DNA of 64,000 nt, taken from positions 1 through 64,000 of the forward strand of contig JAKNDB010000027.1 of the NCBI GenBank assembly GCA_024305405.1. The letters are read 5' to 3'. The notes beneath the pieces are model-generated. The model had not been told where the DNA came from and did no database searches. It saw only the letters and a list, made by a program, of their open reading frames with translations. Every line of letters begins with the position of its first letter. Position 1 is the stretch's first letter. This document shows, one piece after another, positions 41,973 to 57,000 of the stretch. A program made the translations under genes and the position numbers. Source of the stretch: Dirofilaria immitis (lineage: Eukaryota; Nematoda; Chromadorea; Rhabditida; Onchocercidae).

Positions 41973-44150
41973 GCGATTTGTTTAATACAACGCACTGATC
42001 AAATGAAAAAACAATTTTGTCGATTGAATGTCTTGAAACTTCCATTAACAAAAAAAAGATTGACAATGTAATGTTTTTCTTATTGAATAATATTTCGCCC
42101 TGTTGTCAAATTCTGCCTCTTAAGGAATTCTGTGGAATCTACTAACCATATAATTTCCATCATTTTATTAGTATGTATTGGCTTTAACTTGCTTTATGTG
42201 TGTGACCAGATTATTAGCATTAATGATCTCTTGGTCAGCGCGTCTTTAATTTAATTTTGGAAAAAAGTTTTCATAAGAAGGATAAATATAAAAATATATT
42301 TGGTTGCTAGGACTGATGTGTCCATGACAAACAACTCTAGGCAATCCTAAGCATTTTTCGTTTCAAGCTTTTTCAGTTTTTTTGTAGATAGAGATAAGAA
42401 TTGAAAAAAAGATTACATGTTTCTTTTTTATATTTTTCGCTCTTTAGCGGGATATTAGCGAAGAAATATCGCTATCTATAATTATTATTTTAAAATTACC
42501 CCTTGATTCGTTGAATTGCATTTCTACTAAAATATCGGTTTCTTAGTTAAGCATTATATTTATCAATATGCGTAAAAACATATATAATTCTGTAATCATT
42601 AAATGACTCAGTAGAACTAAAAGTAAGACGTATAAATATTCATTAAGTGATAGTTCTTATCAATAATGAAGCAGAATTTGTCAGAAAAAGTGGTAAATTA
42701 TAAGTAACATGACTTGTGAGAATTGGAGCTTGTGGATGTCATCTATGTAGAAATAACATGACAGAATGGTAATACGAATATGCCAATTATAATGCGAATA
42801 CTCTAAAATATTTTGTCAAGAATTGCGGTGATTCTAATACACAAATAAAAAAGTTTCTTATTTTCAAATGTAACTGTTTTTCTGTATTGAAAGAACACGG
42901 AGAAGTTATTGTGAACTCGCCAAGAAAAATAAATAAATGGACAAATAAGTGCCGAATAAATTAATTTAAGTGAATTAAATTTATGAACAAAGACATAACG
43001 AACTAGTGGACGAGAAGACTGGAAAATTATTGACCATGCAAATTAATTAATGAATAGGATTCCATTTATCCACAAATTAATGACTCCAAATTCCTAAATG
43101 TTGCTGGACACAACAACCGCAAAAAGAAGTTTAAATACTGCTTAACAATAAATTCTTGAGTAGAACTTTATTACTATCAAGATGAAATCGTAGTGAGAGA
43201 AAGAACAGTAGGACAAGAGAAAGGAACAAGTTTCTCACCTGGCAGACTATTTGAATGATAGATTCTCGCCGATGAATCGATCAGAGATTCGAATTGCATA
43301 TCGCCACGTTGAATTTAATGATATCGGCCGTAATTCCATTGATAGCCTGAGATGAGTCGACGGGAAGGAAAGTGTAACTTGAGATGTTGGGTTTGCGTAA
43401 TTCGCGTTAGAATGTGGATAATCACTTTACCGCTTGGGGTTGTGAACATAATTCGTAAACTTGGGGAATGCTGATTTTTTTAAATGTTGTGTACTTAACA
43501 TAAGATCATTTTTTTGTAATAATTCATGTTGAATTTCTCGTTAAAGCAATGTTTCAATTTTTCTTTAGCTTGGCGTATGTTTTTCTTATACTGTTGCTAG
43601 ATCATTGGGATACTGGGCTATCTGCTTTGATCGCCTTTTAATGTTATCAAAACATGTTGGACTTCCATGCAACTAATTTTTATTATGTATAAATTCATCT
43701 AAACCAATTAAAATGATATTACAGCACAAACTCTTTTGTGTTAAAAAACTCTTCATTAATTAAGTTGATTGTGGTTGTTAGAAACTTTTATGATTATGAA
43801 GTTTAGTTTATTTTAGCGTTATAGTCATCATATTTCTGAAAGGTCATAGGCGTATGTTTGCCAAACATATAAATAATATTTTATATGACTCCACCTTCCA
43901 TCCCATTGTGTTGCGGTATCGCAAAAATACATTTATAATTGCTCGTAGTGAAAGCTAAATGCCAAGACATAAAAATCTCCAACAACCAGACTGACCTGAT
44001 AGTTGAAGAATAGTTTGATGCGATCATATGGCATCTTAAATATGTATTTGCTTTGACGTTACATTTTTTGGGAAAAATTTTTTCATAATTTTAGATCTTG
44101 TTCTTGACGCTAGAAATTGAATTCAGATAGTGCAAACTCATCGAAACCAA
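41973..44150. other. Spacer between CDK5RAP1 and RPS29
   Basis: No confident exon. The block at about 43230-43440 is visibly richer in G+C than its surroundings and on the minus strand carries a strong donor-like TGCCAG followed by GTGAGA. No open frame in it resembles a known protein. Confidence 0.5.
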
Positions 44151-44592
44151 ATGGGTCATCAAAATTTATGGTTTTCGCATCCGCGCAAATATGGTCCAGG
44201 TTCTCGCGCGTGGTTAGTTATCATTCAGTTTCACTGTCAGTTAAATTTATTTAAAATAAATTGAGTCGTGTTGAAAATTAATTTCTCCTTTAAAAAAATT
44301 AATCATCGCTTAAGCGTCATTCGCAGATATCATTCGTAGTATGTAGACAAAATATTTTCAGCCGAGTTTGTTCGAATCATCATGGATTAATCAGGAAATA
44401 TGGACTTAACATGTGTCGGCGATGTTTCAGAGAGTACGCTTCCGATATTGGATTCAGAAAGGTAAAGAATAAGGAGAATTCATTCCATATTCTTATGTTT
44501 GTGTTAACTAATTTTATGTATTAGGAAAAATCAATATATTTTTTCTACTAATTTTATGTGAAAGTACGAGAAATTCATTTCAGCTGAATTGA
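44151..44592 (+). CDS. rps-29: 40S ribosomal protein S29 (uS14)
   Basis: The small zinc-ribbon protein of the 40S head, near the decoding region. There are three short exons: 44151-44212, 44362-44461 and 44584-44592. The last encodes only Leu-Asn-stop. All phases agree and give 56 residues, the same length as human RPS29. Near-invariant features are visible: start [19 protein letters not shown], the first ligand pair CRVC (21-24), [12 protein letters not shown], the second pair CRRC (39-42) and [10 protein letters not shown]. Splicing joins TG with C across intron 1 to make the first zinc-ligand Cys. A trans-splice-like GAATTCAG precedes the ATG by about 24 bases. It lies 414 bp upstream of TRAPPC11 on the same strand. 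Confidence 0.95.
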
Positions 44593-45005
44593 TGAGCGAC
44601 AAAAAAGGAAGATGATGGGTTTATATTTTCATTTTGTTATGTTTCTTCTCATTCTGTTGTAACACTAAGTTTTCTTTGAAATAAAGGTCAAATATTTGCT
44701 TTTGTTGTATGCATTCGTGGCAAATAATTCTGCGTGCTTACCCATTCCGCAACATTCGCTTACAGTTCTTTCTTAACAGTTAGCCTTAAATAAACTTGAA
44801 GGTAGATATTGGTTTTCAGAATTTAGGGAGCTTTGATAATAACTGTACTTCGTCTGATGTGTATAATGCAACACTTCATCAATTGTCTAGGTGATTTGGT
44901 TTAATTCAGTATCATTTGATGCTTTTGCAATCAATAGTCGACCTATACGTTCTCCTATTATGCTCTAATTACGAGATGGATTTGATCGTCAAATGTATTT
45001 GAAGG

Positions 45006-48000
45006 ATGGATAGTGATGATATTCCGGAAGTGTTAGTTGCCAGTCGGCAAAATCAACTAGTCTTTCTAACAGGACTGGATATCATCAATAACAGATCTCA
45101 TGCGGCAGTGTTCTCGGCTTTTACTGTGAATCGTGAATTGGATCGTCCACCAATTAATTTTGTTATGCTAAATGGTACTCAAACATTCTGCGAATCAAAA
45201 TTACACAAACAAACGGTATGATTTAGGATGATGTAACAAAATGAGTAGCAGAAGTAGTAGAAAAGGGAATCGAAATAAGAAAGTAATTAAATATGAGCAG
45301 GGAATTAAGTCAAAATTGTGAGACGAAGTTGTGAGTATTTTAGATGTCGGGTTTTTCACGCGGATTTATTAGAGTAGATTGGTTCAAGAAATATGTCAAT
45401 GAATTGCCGTCCGTTATCGTACTTTTCGCTGATTTGAGTTGGGATCATCCATCTTGGAATGAAAAAGCCACCGAATGTGAATCGAAAATCTCCTCGCTTA
45501 GGTAATGTTGACTTTGCTTTGCGGATTTATCGCAAAAATTTGTAGGATTTGTAATTTCTCGTTGCTAGAGATGTTCAAAGATTTTCCTACAATTTTGCAT
45601 TTCAAATATTTGTGGCTTCTTTTGGAATGACTCAATTAATTCGCTATAACTTGTTTAAAATTGATAAGAATATAGTTATTGATAAAAGCTCAATACAGTA
45701 ATCAAAAAAAAAGACAAATTTCATTTTTTTTTGAAATCAATATAACTAACAGCATAATATAGATGATTGAAATATACTATAGAACAAGCATCGGAAACCA
45801 TGCAACTCGAATTTGTATTGTGTTACTACAGCAAACTCAGCCAATGGATAATCCATTAGTTGTCGAACGAACAACGAAATTATGTCAACTATGTCAGCTT
45901 CCAATGAAGCAGTTATTTGTCCTACCTATTGGTGACCGAATGTTTTCATCGATTTTAAGGTTTTAATTTTTTCATTTATTCTCATTCACTTAAATGGTTT
46001 TTAAGATCCTTCTAAAGGATTTAAATTTGAGTAAATTTACTTCCCACATTAAGTCTTGCCTTCTTTAAGCATAAGGTATTTGAGAATATGGCTTCAGCAT
46101 TCTTATTATTCCAATTATGTTCTTTTAGAAAAAATGAGCTTTAATTGATAAATATTAGAGACTATTTTTTGTGTTGTAATGGACTCCATTTTTTATAGGC
46201 TTGAAACTGCATTCCATGAATTAGCTCAGGCATTCTATCAACATTGCTTGAAATCAATCCGTGCACGATCGATCCCAAATAATTCTTCGAATCTCATCAT
46301 TCGTCAACAGTTTAAACTGGCATTCCTTTCGGAATTACGACAAGACACGCATACAGCACTCAGGTTATCATTTTTCTTGTTGCTTATTCTCCTCATTCTT
46401 TTTCATGAATAAATTCTTTGAGAAATACCCAGTTTTATAAATAATCAGATATTTAAAATTTTTAGTTTTTCTCGATACTATGATTTACAGTTCCCAATCT
46501 TCCCATATTTTCGATTTTCGCATGTTTCATTATAAAGACATATGAATGGACCATTCCGCTCAAGTTTTCTCTATTATTCACTTTATAACTTGGATTTTCA
46601 TCTCAGTGATTGACCTTAGATGTCTTGATAGAATATTTGAACAAAATTTTTCTGATTTAAATACTTATCCAATACCGCAATCATCATCTTTGTTTAAAAT
46701 GCCATTTTTTCTATTTTCCACCGGTGAAATTAAAATATCGAGAATCACTTGCAGCAAGAGCAATCTTCTCAGATTCTTCAGCAATTTTATACATAGTTCA
46801 CCAAAAATTTTTATTTCTAAATCAATTATAGCATTACGCGCCGTGAAAATTTTATTTTCTAATTCCTTCAATTCATTAGTAGTATAGCGTATACAGGCAG
46901 CAAGTGTGGATGGCTATGACTTAAGAATTTGCGTTTTTGCGTTTTGGAAATCTAAAATGTCATTAGAAAAGTAGACGAATTGAATTCTTAAGTTTTCAGT
47001 ATTATTCATTTAAAGCTTATATTAATCTGAGCTTATTATTGACATAGAGAATTTGCTGTATCTTCTCATTTCAGATTTTAATAGCATATTCAAAAATTCT
47101 CCATTAAATGATAAGATAGTATCTTTGTAAGAAATAATAAGATAATATATTTGAACTTCTTTTATTAAAAATGATTTGAAAAATCACCACCTAATTATTT
47201 ACTTACTCACTTCATTTTCCTACTTTAAACTTCTTCCTTCTATCTGCAGTACTACCTCGTCTAGTTTGTTTTTCACTTTTATTTTGCTTGAGAATATGTG
47301 AAGTATTATTGAATGATGTTATAGTTATTAAAAGTTGAAAACTATGTCAATTCATCTTTTAAATATTTTAGACATTATAAACTAGCATATCAGCATTGTA
47401 CTGAATGCGAAATTATCGACAGTGAAATGTTTGAACTACGCGCAGTGGCTGGACTTTTGAACTATAAAGTAAATTTTGCTTCCTTTGTATTCTTTCAACA
47501 CTGTATTTTTTTCGCTCGGACACGACAAAAAAACTTTTACGAAGTTTGCTATTAATAGAATATCATAAATAGTAGACCTTTATATCAATTCCAGATATGT
47601 CAATTATCATTTCTTCATAGTGCAGCCTTAGAAGCATTAGCGCAACAGCGGCGACATAATACCGTATTTTTCTGTATACCCTCAGGTTCGTATCCGTCTC
47701 CAGCCATTGCCTCAATTGAACATTTATTATGGAAAGGAAAACAGGTCTGCTTCTATAGTTTTGGCTGCAATATGAATTTTGGTTTTTATATTTACAATAA
47801 TGATTAATCAACTTATGCAAAAGAAGTGATTTTCTATTTCAAGAAATCTTTCATGTCACTTCATTGAGTTTATTTCAGTGTTCATTATTTGCAAATTTAT
47901 TTGAACGAGCTGTTATTGGTGGTTTAGTTGCTGTATCAACTCAACATCCTGGAATGTATCTTCAAGCAGCGGCTTACTATTATCGACTAGCTAATGAAGC

Positions 48001-51000
48001 TATTGCAGCTTTAAACGTTTCAGCACAATTGCCTGGATCAGTCTACTCAAATCTTGATTGTTTAATACCAACTGCAAACATTTTTACGGTCAAAGACCGT
48101 GGAGGACATCTGTGGAAAATGGCGGTCTTTCGGATCCGGAAACTGAAAAGAATGCCCTCATTGCACTTGAAGTTCATATAACTTAATTCTTCAGTACTTG
48201 AGTCTAATTTTAAATTATTTCCGTTAATTATGTCGTCCTCCGATATTTCGGGTATATTTTAATGATTGGAAACATCACACTTAAATAATTTAAAAGAGAA
48301 TAAAATGTTATCTGCAGTTACAATGTTCTCCAAATCATGACCGATGTATTGCCTTACTTTCCTCTGCAATGTCGCAGTTTAAGAAACATAAATGTTTACG
48401 AATGCAACGTTATATGATGCTTCTTTTATCAGATGAATACTTCATAACAGGACAATACGTCAAAGCTTTACAGGTAATCTTTATTGATTGCTTACTTATG
48501 CCTTCCAAATTTCTGATCTGCTCGACTTTCAGTTTGCATCACATTTAATTTGGGAATGTCGCCGTGAAGGTTTCATACAGCCAATTGCGATGCTTCTTCT
48601 TCGTGCGCTCATATGTGCATTTCGAGTAGCAGATGTGAAAGAATTTATGATGCTTAGTATGCAAATACTTAATTTACGTACATTTCCAAGTTTTGCTTCT
48701 ATTACGGAACAAATTGTAGCAAATATTATACTGATTCGTCAAGGTTGTCCACCTCATTTACCTATCCCACATGCTAATATGTCGCCTGCCGAGGTTCGTC
48801 ATTTTTCACATTCCATTAAATTATTAATTTGTCTGATTTGTCAAGTAGATCATTTAATTTAAACTTTCTAACAAGGGCTTATTTTGCACTTCACTACCCT
48901 AAGAGTTTTTAAAAAAATTTTTTGTTCTCATCGCGATGAATGGGACATTATTTACAGATTTTTCGTAAAATATTCAAACTTCATTCATATTTCTTTGATG
49001 AATTCAAATAAAATTCATGAACTAAAACATGTAATAATTGCATGGTTTCAGTCACTTCAAATAATTGTAATGTTTTACAATATTTTTATTAGCTTTGAAG
49101 GTAGAAGCATGTCAACATCTTTGGAAGGCGGTATTTGCCGAACGCGTATTTTTTTCGATAAGTGCGCCTCGTATCGACGCGTTTATTCGTGCTCGAGTTG
49201 CTTTTCTTAATAATGCTGCAGAGACTGTCCATGCTGATTCATTGATTCTTCTTATGGTAATTTTGTCTGGTTTCATGTTACCGATTTGTTTTCTAATTTT
49301 CTGGTTCTATATTTACTATGGGAATTTATATTTACCTTTTTTTTCATTAACATTTTCGTTGTATGTTTAGAATATTTAACCATTAGTAAAGTGGCAAAAT
49401 AATTTAATGACTGAAACTGTGGGAAATCTGAAATAGAAAAAAAACTTTTTAGCAGCTGAAATATAATCTATTTCAGTGCATCATGCGCTCGAAAAATATG
49501 CTATTTTAAAGGATTATACGGTTCCATTATCGATAATATATAGATGTCATTATTTAAACTTTGCAAGTCATCAGGAATTATTGTTTAGGTCGCTCTTTCG
49601 TCGTTCTCTACTAAAACAATCGTTTTCGAAAGAATGAAAATTACTGTCAGTGATGGAAGTAAGGAAGCTGGGCTGCCACTATATGAATTTATCGAGGACA
49701 ATGTGGAAGTTAGCCCAAAGAAGGAAACTGTTAAAATGTACAAGATTTCATTATCTCAGTCATATTGTACGACTGCCAGGCAACTTATGGTATTGTTAGT
49801 TATATTTTTGACTAAGTTTATTTATTTTTATTTTTGTTCAAAGTAAAAATAACTATAGAAATCAAAAAAACTTTTATATGGAGGCTTAATTCAAATGTAT
49901 TATAGTGTAATTCCTTTTTTAAAGGTTAATGGATTGAGCTTAGAAATGGGTTCCGTACATTCATCTGTTTATGGCACAATAGACTGGGATGCTCAGTCAT
50001 TATCCTATGGCACTTATGATAATTCCTATATGAATTCCATATTAGATGCATGCGTCGGTTGGACTACACTTAAGTAAATTTGCAATATCTCTTTTGATTT
50101 TATTTGTTTATTAATTTATATTTTCGTATTTGTTTCCAATATTTCCAATACTAGCTAATTTTATCGCTAAAAATAGCAAGTTTTTTCGACACGAGAAAGG
50201 GAAACATCATCGACAGAAACAAAACAATTTTTTCGAGTTTTTTTATCAGAATCGAACCTCGTGAAGCTCATTTTCGCCTTGAAGGAACTGATCAAAGTGA
50301 AGCATTGCTTGGTGAAATTGCTACAATGCCATTATCGTTTATATGTGAAGAAAGCAGTCCTATACAAAGCGTTAGGTATGCTTATCATCATAATCCGGAT
50401 ATTCAAGTAATCAAGCATAATTACCTGAAAACTTTTGCAGACTGGATTGGTGCTTAGATTTGAAGGAAGGAATGGTTGGAACTATGGTTTTCGTCAATGA
50501 AGAAAATCAGTTTGTTCCAAATGGTACAAAAGTTTTAGAGTATGGAAATCCTCAAATTCCACCATTCAAGGTCAAAACTTCATTTATTCAAGTTTATATC
50601 TGATAAACATATTGCTGCGTTATATTTTATATACCATTTCATGGACCGGAAATTTCAAAGATCAATAAAAAATGTGTTTCAGTATGTAAATATTAAGAGT
50701 TTACAAATAATAGATTTGCAGGTTGAACTGAATGTGAGATATTGCACTCAGACGATCTGCTCGGCAAATTTATCAGTACTGGTATATTTTTAGCTGTCTT
50801 ATTTGATTTAATTGTTTCATATGAATAAATATTTGCAAATTCTTTGCGATAAAGCTTAGTTATTATAGATATCTATTCCGCTTGACGATATAACCGTACA
50901 GAAACGTTTCTTATTTTCGTTGCGATCACGAGCTCCATTCGATATCAATAGCAAAATACTAACTATAAATGTTAGTACTTGTTTTCCACTGGAGTGATTT

Positions 51001-54000
51001 CACTTGATAAAATAAATTGAAATTCAATATGATTTGTTTATAGAGCTTTTATTCTGCAGTATTATATGCTGTAATGAAAATGCGAAGTGATGGCCATAAT
51101 AGCAAGGCCAGCGCAATAATTCTTCTAATGAAAGTGGCTATTATCATATTAATCAAACGCAAAATCTACATTTCTTATCTTCTTTTTTTTTTCTTTGTAA
51201 TAGATTTCACTTCCATGCATTTCGATCGTTGCAGAATGATGTTGTCGAAAACCCGCTTGCGGAAATCAATTTCTTTATTCGAACAAATATAACAACAGTC
51301 GCAGATGTAGTTATTTCTAACATATCATGGAGACCGGTATCTTATTGTTTTATATGTGTTATTAATAGGTATTTTATTATATTAATCAAGCGAAAAATTT
51401 ATAGCAATGCAATTAATATTATTTATCAAATTATTATGTTTCTTCAGATGATTCTTGAGAAACAAACTCTATAAATGTGGTATTTAGGATGCTTTGAAAT
51501 AAGACATTTCTTAAATTTTTTAAAAACTTCTTACTATGTGGTTAGCAGTGAAAATGGAGGAAGATGGCATTAACAAAATATTCTGCAGATTTTGAGAAAA
51601 GTTTCTAAATTTGATAAAAATTAATGAGATTATATGATGTTTCCGAAAGAAAAGAAAGGATTGTGTCGTTTTGTCTTATCTTCGTAGAACTCATTCCCGT
51701 GAATATATTTCTCATTATTTTAAAAATCTTCAGAATATTTTGCAAAAATTTTATAATATCTTTTGTAAAATTAGATAAGCTCTATATGAATTTAGTGCTT
51801 ACATATTGTATCTTACACTCCCTTAAAATTTTTCTAATATACTCTTATATGTGAATTAATAGTAACACTAAAGGATAATAAAATTAAAATCAAAAGCAGG
51901 TGTTGTTTTGAAACTTGTTATGCTGATGTGTTTCATTAAATATCTTTCAGGATATTCAGGATACTGAAATGCAGACTGAAAAAGATAAAAGATGCTGCTG
52001 GAAAGTAAGTAGTAAACTTATAATCCTTATCCTGCAGGGTATTGTCAGATTAATTTAATTTAATTGTTATAGATGAAATATGCTGTCTTGAGAGTGATGT
52101 AGTAACTGTTTGCTCTCCTGTACGATTTTCGGTGGAAGCAGAAAATAAACGATATAATTTGGGCGAAATATACATACGTTGGAGAAGGTAAGATTTAAAT
52201 TTATTAAAATCATTTAATTTATATTGTCACATATATATATATATTTATGAATAATTTTATTGACTAAATGGCATAAGATCTATAATTAATAATGTATGTT
52301 TGATTTTGAAATCTATTTATAACTTAATTTAAGTGAATCATGTTGCAGAAATAGTTTGTCGGAAGCATGGGTTTTATCTCAGCTTAATATGGGATCGGTT
52401 CTTGTGAAAAATTCTCCATTATCAATTGAGGCTCAACTTCAAATTTCTTATCTCATCGTACGAACAGCAATTCCGGTTATTTTCACAATTCGCAATCTAT
52501 ATAACAAAATGATCGATTTGCAGATGACTTTAGAACCGGCGGATGTCTTTGTGTTCGCTGGCAATAAAAAGGTTCTGTTGTTGGATTGCTTTTTTTCCAT
52601 ATCATTATTTCCAAAAATTTTCAAATCAATTTTAATGTGATTATCTGTGCGAGATTTTATTGATTTGAACTCTTGGGATAGTAATGTAAATAACTAATAG
52701 ATAGGAATTATCAAATGAGATTGTCTTTGAGAGTGATAGATAAAAATTATAGAAGAGAGTAATGAGACTGTTTAATAACGGTAATTGGTGAAACAGTTTA
52801 TTGTAGCTATACCAACGAATTAAGATTTTGGCGATTTACTTTTTATTTAGAAAATCAAATCATGACTTATAGTGTTGATTATTAATATTATTGTGCATTA
52901 TTATTTTCACTCTACCTGCTTTATTTGAATTCTTTTGTCTGCGGAATCTAGTTTAGCTCTAAAAATATTCATTTAGAAAATGAAATTTGAATAAATTATA
53001 TAGCTATTGTTGATAGTTGAAAAACGAATTGAAATAGAATTTAATTAAAATAAAAATATAAGCAAATGATATTTATACATAAAAGTATACAGGATTGCCC
53101 GTTTTACAATATTATAGCTCCCAAAAGAAGATTAACTTTTTAGGCATACTGATTACCGTTTTACTTCTTTTCTTCTTGGCACGATTTCATATGTTTAATA
53201 TTATGGTTTCTCTGGTATGATTAATTTTATTGTAGTTTCTTAAATATTCATTTTTATAATTCAATGTTATTTGTGTTGTCTTTATTTTAAGCCTCTTATT
53301 TTTGCTTTTGCTGATTCCTTCGTACAATTCGTTTAATTCATTTGTTTCTAAGCTAGAATCTTTTGATTGTTTTTGCAAGAAAGTGTCATTCTTTTGTAAA
53401 CCAAATTTTATACTTAGAAAGACTATAATACATATTTATGATTTAAGTGAGACAACATTAAATACCTTAATTAGATATATAGGAATATTTTTGTAAGAAA
53501 TGGAAAAAATGAAGTGCACTACTGATCATTCAAAATCTCTTTTCAACATTCTATGCTGGTAGAAGTTAAAAGCATGATCAGCGGTCGATGTCGCTTTTTC
53601 TTAGTTGCCCTTAAAACGAACGTAAAATTGCAAAGTTTCTATGTTGCCCTATACAGCTTCCGTTCTATTATTTCATTCTTTTTTCAGTTGACCGCAATTT
53701 TTTTATTGGTTGATCTCTGCACCAATTATCAATAGTTATTGTTTTATTACTAAGAAGCTCCTGTTAGCAAAGTACATTAGAAAAGCAAGAAATTTTAAAT
53801 TTTCCAAGCTATATTAAATTGTATTAAAAAGGTATGGATATTGTATCCAAAAGAATAAGATTAAAGAATAATCGATATAAATTTCATCTTTTAGTTTTTT
53901 CCTTTCATTTTTTTCTTTTTTTTCAAATTTTCGAGAAATGGAAGATATTCTGAAGCATAAATTTTGTAATTTTATTCGAATTACTGATTTATCTATCATG

Positions 54001-57000
54001 ATTAATCGAAGCCCTAAATAACGAATCATCTATCATAAGAAAATTCATTCCTGTGAAATAGCACCAGGATATTAGCTTTCCATTATTTTCATTGAAAAAT
54101 ATCTGAAATTTGCAGCTACATTTATAAAATTTATTATATTACCATAATCATCTATTTATTGCAAAGTATATATCTATCTGAAATTACTGAATTCTTATCC
54201 ATCTTTGAATGTATGTAATTATTATTCAGTAGTTAAGATCAAAAAGTAAATTAAATGTTATCCTACCTAATGTTTTATTTTTTATGTCATCGTTGTTCTT
54301 TAGAGGCATATTATTAATTCATTCTCTTGCTTTATCTTTTTGGCAGATTATCAAGACATCATAAGGTCAAAATCGCTAATTAAATGTTAGAATATCATAG
54401 AGATAATTAACTGAAATCGTTAATTAATTCGTAGGTAATCTAGTTGAAAGGTAGAAAATTAGTATTAAATTGTTTTGGATGAAATGATAATGTTATTCTG
54501 ACTGATATATAGTGATTTTGTTCTCATTCTTTAACACCTGTTTTTATTCATTATTCTGTGATCTTTAGTTATAAAAAAATTAGCTTAAAATTCAAAGCAA
54601 CTTTTACTTTTATTACTAACTGCTTCATTCAACAAATAATTTTAAAATGGGACAGAGCTTTTATAAATAATTTAAAAAAGGCTTTTGACTAATCAATTTA
54701 ATTTTGCTTTGCTCAAAACTATGTACCATATTATCAGATAATTTTTGAAAGATTTTCCTAAAATTATCTTAAAATCGAAACAATATCATTTTTTTCCTGA
54801 CGTTATTATTTAGCAAATTTTAAAATAGGATGGAATTTTGAGTAATCGGTTCAATTATTGCTTTGATAAAAGAATGTTCCGTATCAGCAGTCAATTTTTC
54901 AAGAATTTTGCTAAAATATATATTAAAAAACGGAGCAAATTGATGTTCTTTCAAATTGACTAATTTTTCCGATCAATCAACAATAAAATGTTGCAGTAAA
55001 CATGACAAGGAAAAGAAGATGAAAGAACGTCTTCGATCGTTCAAAATATGTTGGCATTGATTCAGCCATGAATAAAAAAAGAAATAATTTTAAGAGAAAT
55101 GCGTTCATAAACAAATAGAAATATTTTTTGATAGCGTTCGATATATCATCATCTTCAGTAACATTCTCTTCGGTCATTTTTGAAATTAAAATAGTTGCCA
55201 AAAAATATTAGTTTACTCAATCGTCCCTTAATCAAGAAAAAGAATTATTCTCCTTTTGGCTAAAAATTAACTTCTTTTTCTTCCTCGTTTCATTTTAAAA
55301 TTTTTATTACAGCATTGCCAACTCCGTTAGTATAAGCAATTCTATAGAAGAATGATTGATGTATAAGGTAGCAATGATTTTTGACGGATAACTAAATTGA
55401 AATGAATTGGACTAAACCGGACATAGTCTTTCTTTCACTTTTTTTTTCATTCCTCTTTGTCATCATCATCATCATTATTATTATCATTATCATCATTATC
55501 ATCATCATCATTGCCTTACCTTTAGCATTACTATGCTACTATTTTACTAATTAACTATGACAACATAAATGAAGATGAAAGAGCGAAAAAGAAAGAACAA
55601 AGATTATATTCACTTCATACAAAAAGTGATATTAACATTGTTATCATATTGCATAGTTATCACTTGCAGCATACTTATTTTCTATCTTCTATCGAATATT
55701 TTACTCAATTTGCAAATCAATCAAATATAACGAATATTATTAGCTCTTGCAGCTTAAAGCTTAGATAAGTTGCTTTTTTACTTAGTTGTTCATTATAGAA
55801 TTCAAGCATATATCTTTTTAATATTGTTATCAATCGTGAATTACTTGGTTCAGATGGATAACTTAAAGAAAAGATGCAGTTCTGTACTCATAAAAAAGCC
55901 TTTTAATACTCTCATCAATCAGGAATGTATCAGTAATCATTTGATTCAGATGGATAATCTAAAAACACAATTTTGTACCCGTAAAAAGATGATGAAGTAA
56001 TACGTTTCGCTTCTAATTATTATATTTCTTCGTCAAATTACCTCTTTCACATTAATCATTTTGAAAATAATGGATTATTTGAGTGAAGCGCGATACCGTT
56101 GTTCTTTCAAATAAAATTTTTGTAGTCAAGGTTCTTATCAATCATTAATGATTAATGAACAGCATGATGGAACGATTTGCGATGCTGAGATAGATAACGG
56201 ATGTGTTAGCAGAATATCAGAAAGAGTAAGATACCAAAAGTGATAAGAACAGAATACCAAGAGAAAAAATAACATGATATAAAATTTATTCTCCAAAGAT
56301 ATTTTAATGGTTCCAGAATCCTTATCACTTAATTGATGTATAAGTTGTCCATTAAGTATTTATCTATCTCACTATCATTTCCGTTATAATCTAGAATTCT
56401 TATCATTCATTTGGTGTAATTGTGCCATTGAGGATATCGAAGTGTTATTCATTCGGGATGCTTCCCATAACTGTTCATGTTTCGGAGTTAATTTCACCTA
56501 GGGAATGGATCCTTTTTTTATGAATTAGGTTTTTAATTATTTTCTATTCTATTTACTTTTGATTCTAAGCAATTAATAGCAGTAATAAATTGTGTTGTTG
56601 AGGAATATGTAATATTTTTGAATGTCTTCATGGCGGAATAAATAAGAGTATGAATGGACAGATGTACCACATCATGACTATGTTAGGAATGATATTACTT
56701 TAATCTTTTGATACTCTTGATTCATAACTCATTAGTTTTCTCTGGATAGTTATAATGAAGGATTCTGTGACACTCTACATATTGAATACACTTAATATTA
56801 ACTTCAAATTTTCTGGACCCCTTTGTTCTGTTTGACATATAATAGCTTCCAGTCGGATAATTCATTGTTTTCTTTCTTTTTTTTAAACAACTAATAGAAT
56901 CAGAAAAAGAAAAAAACGATATCTCTCATATGCGATTTATAATAAGCGAACATTTAATTCTTATGTTTCTTATAATTTCAATTCTGAATTTTCTACATCA

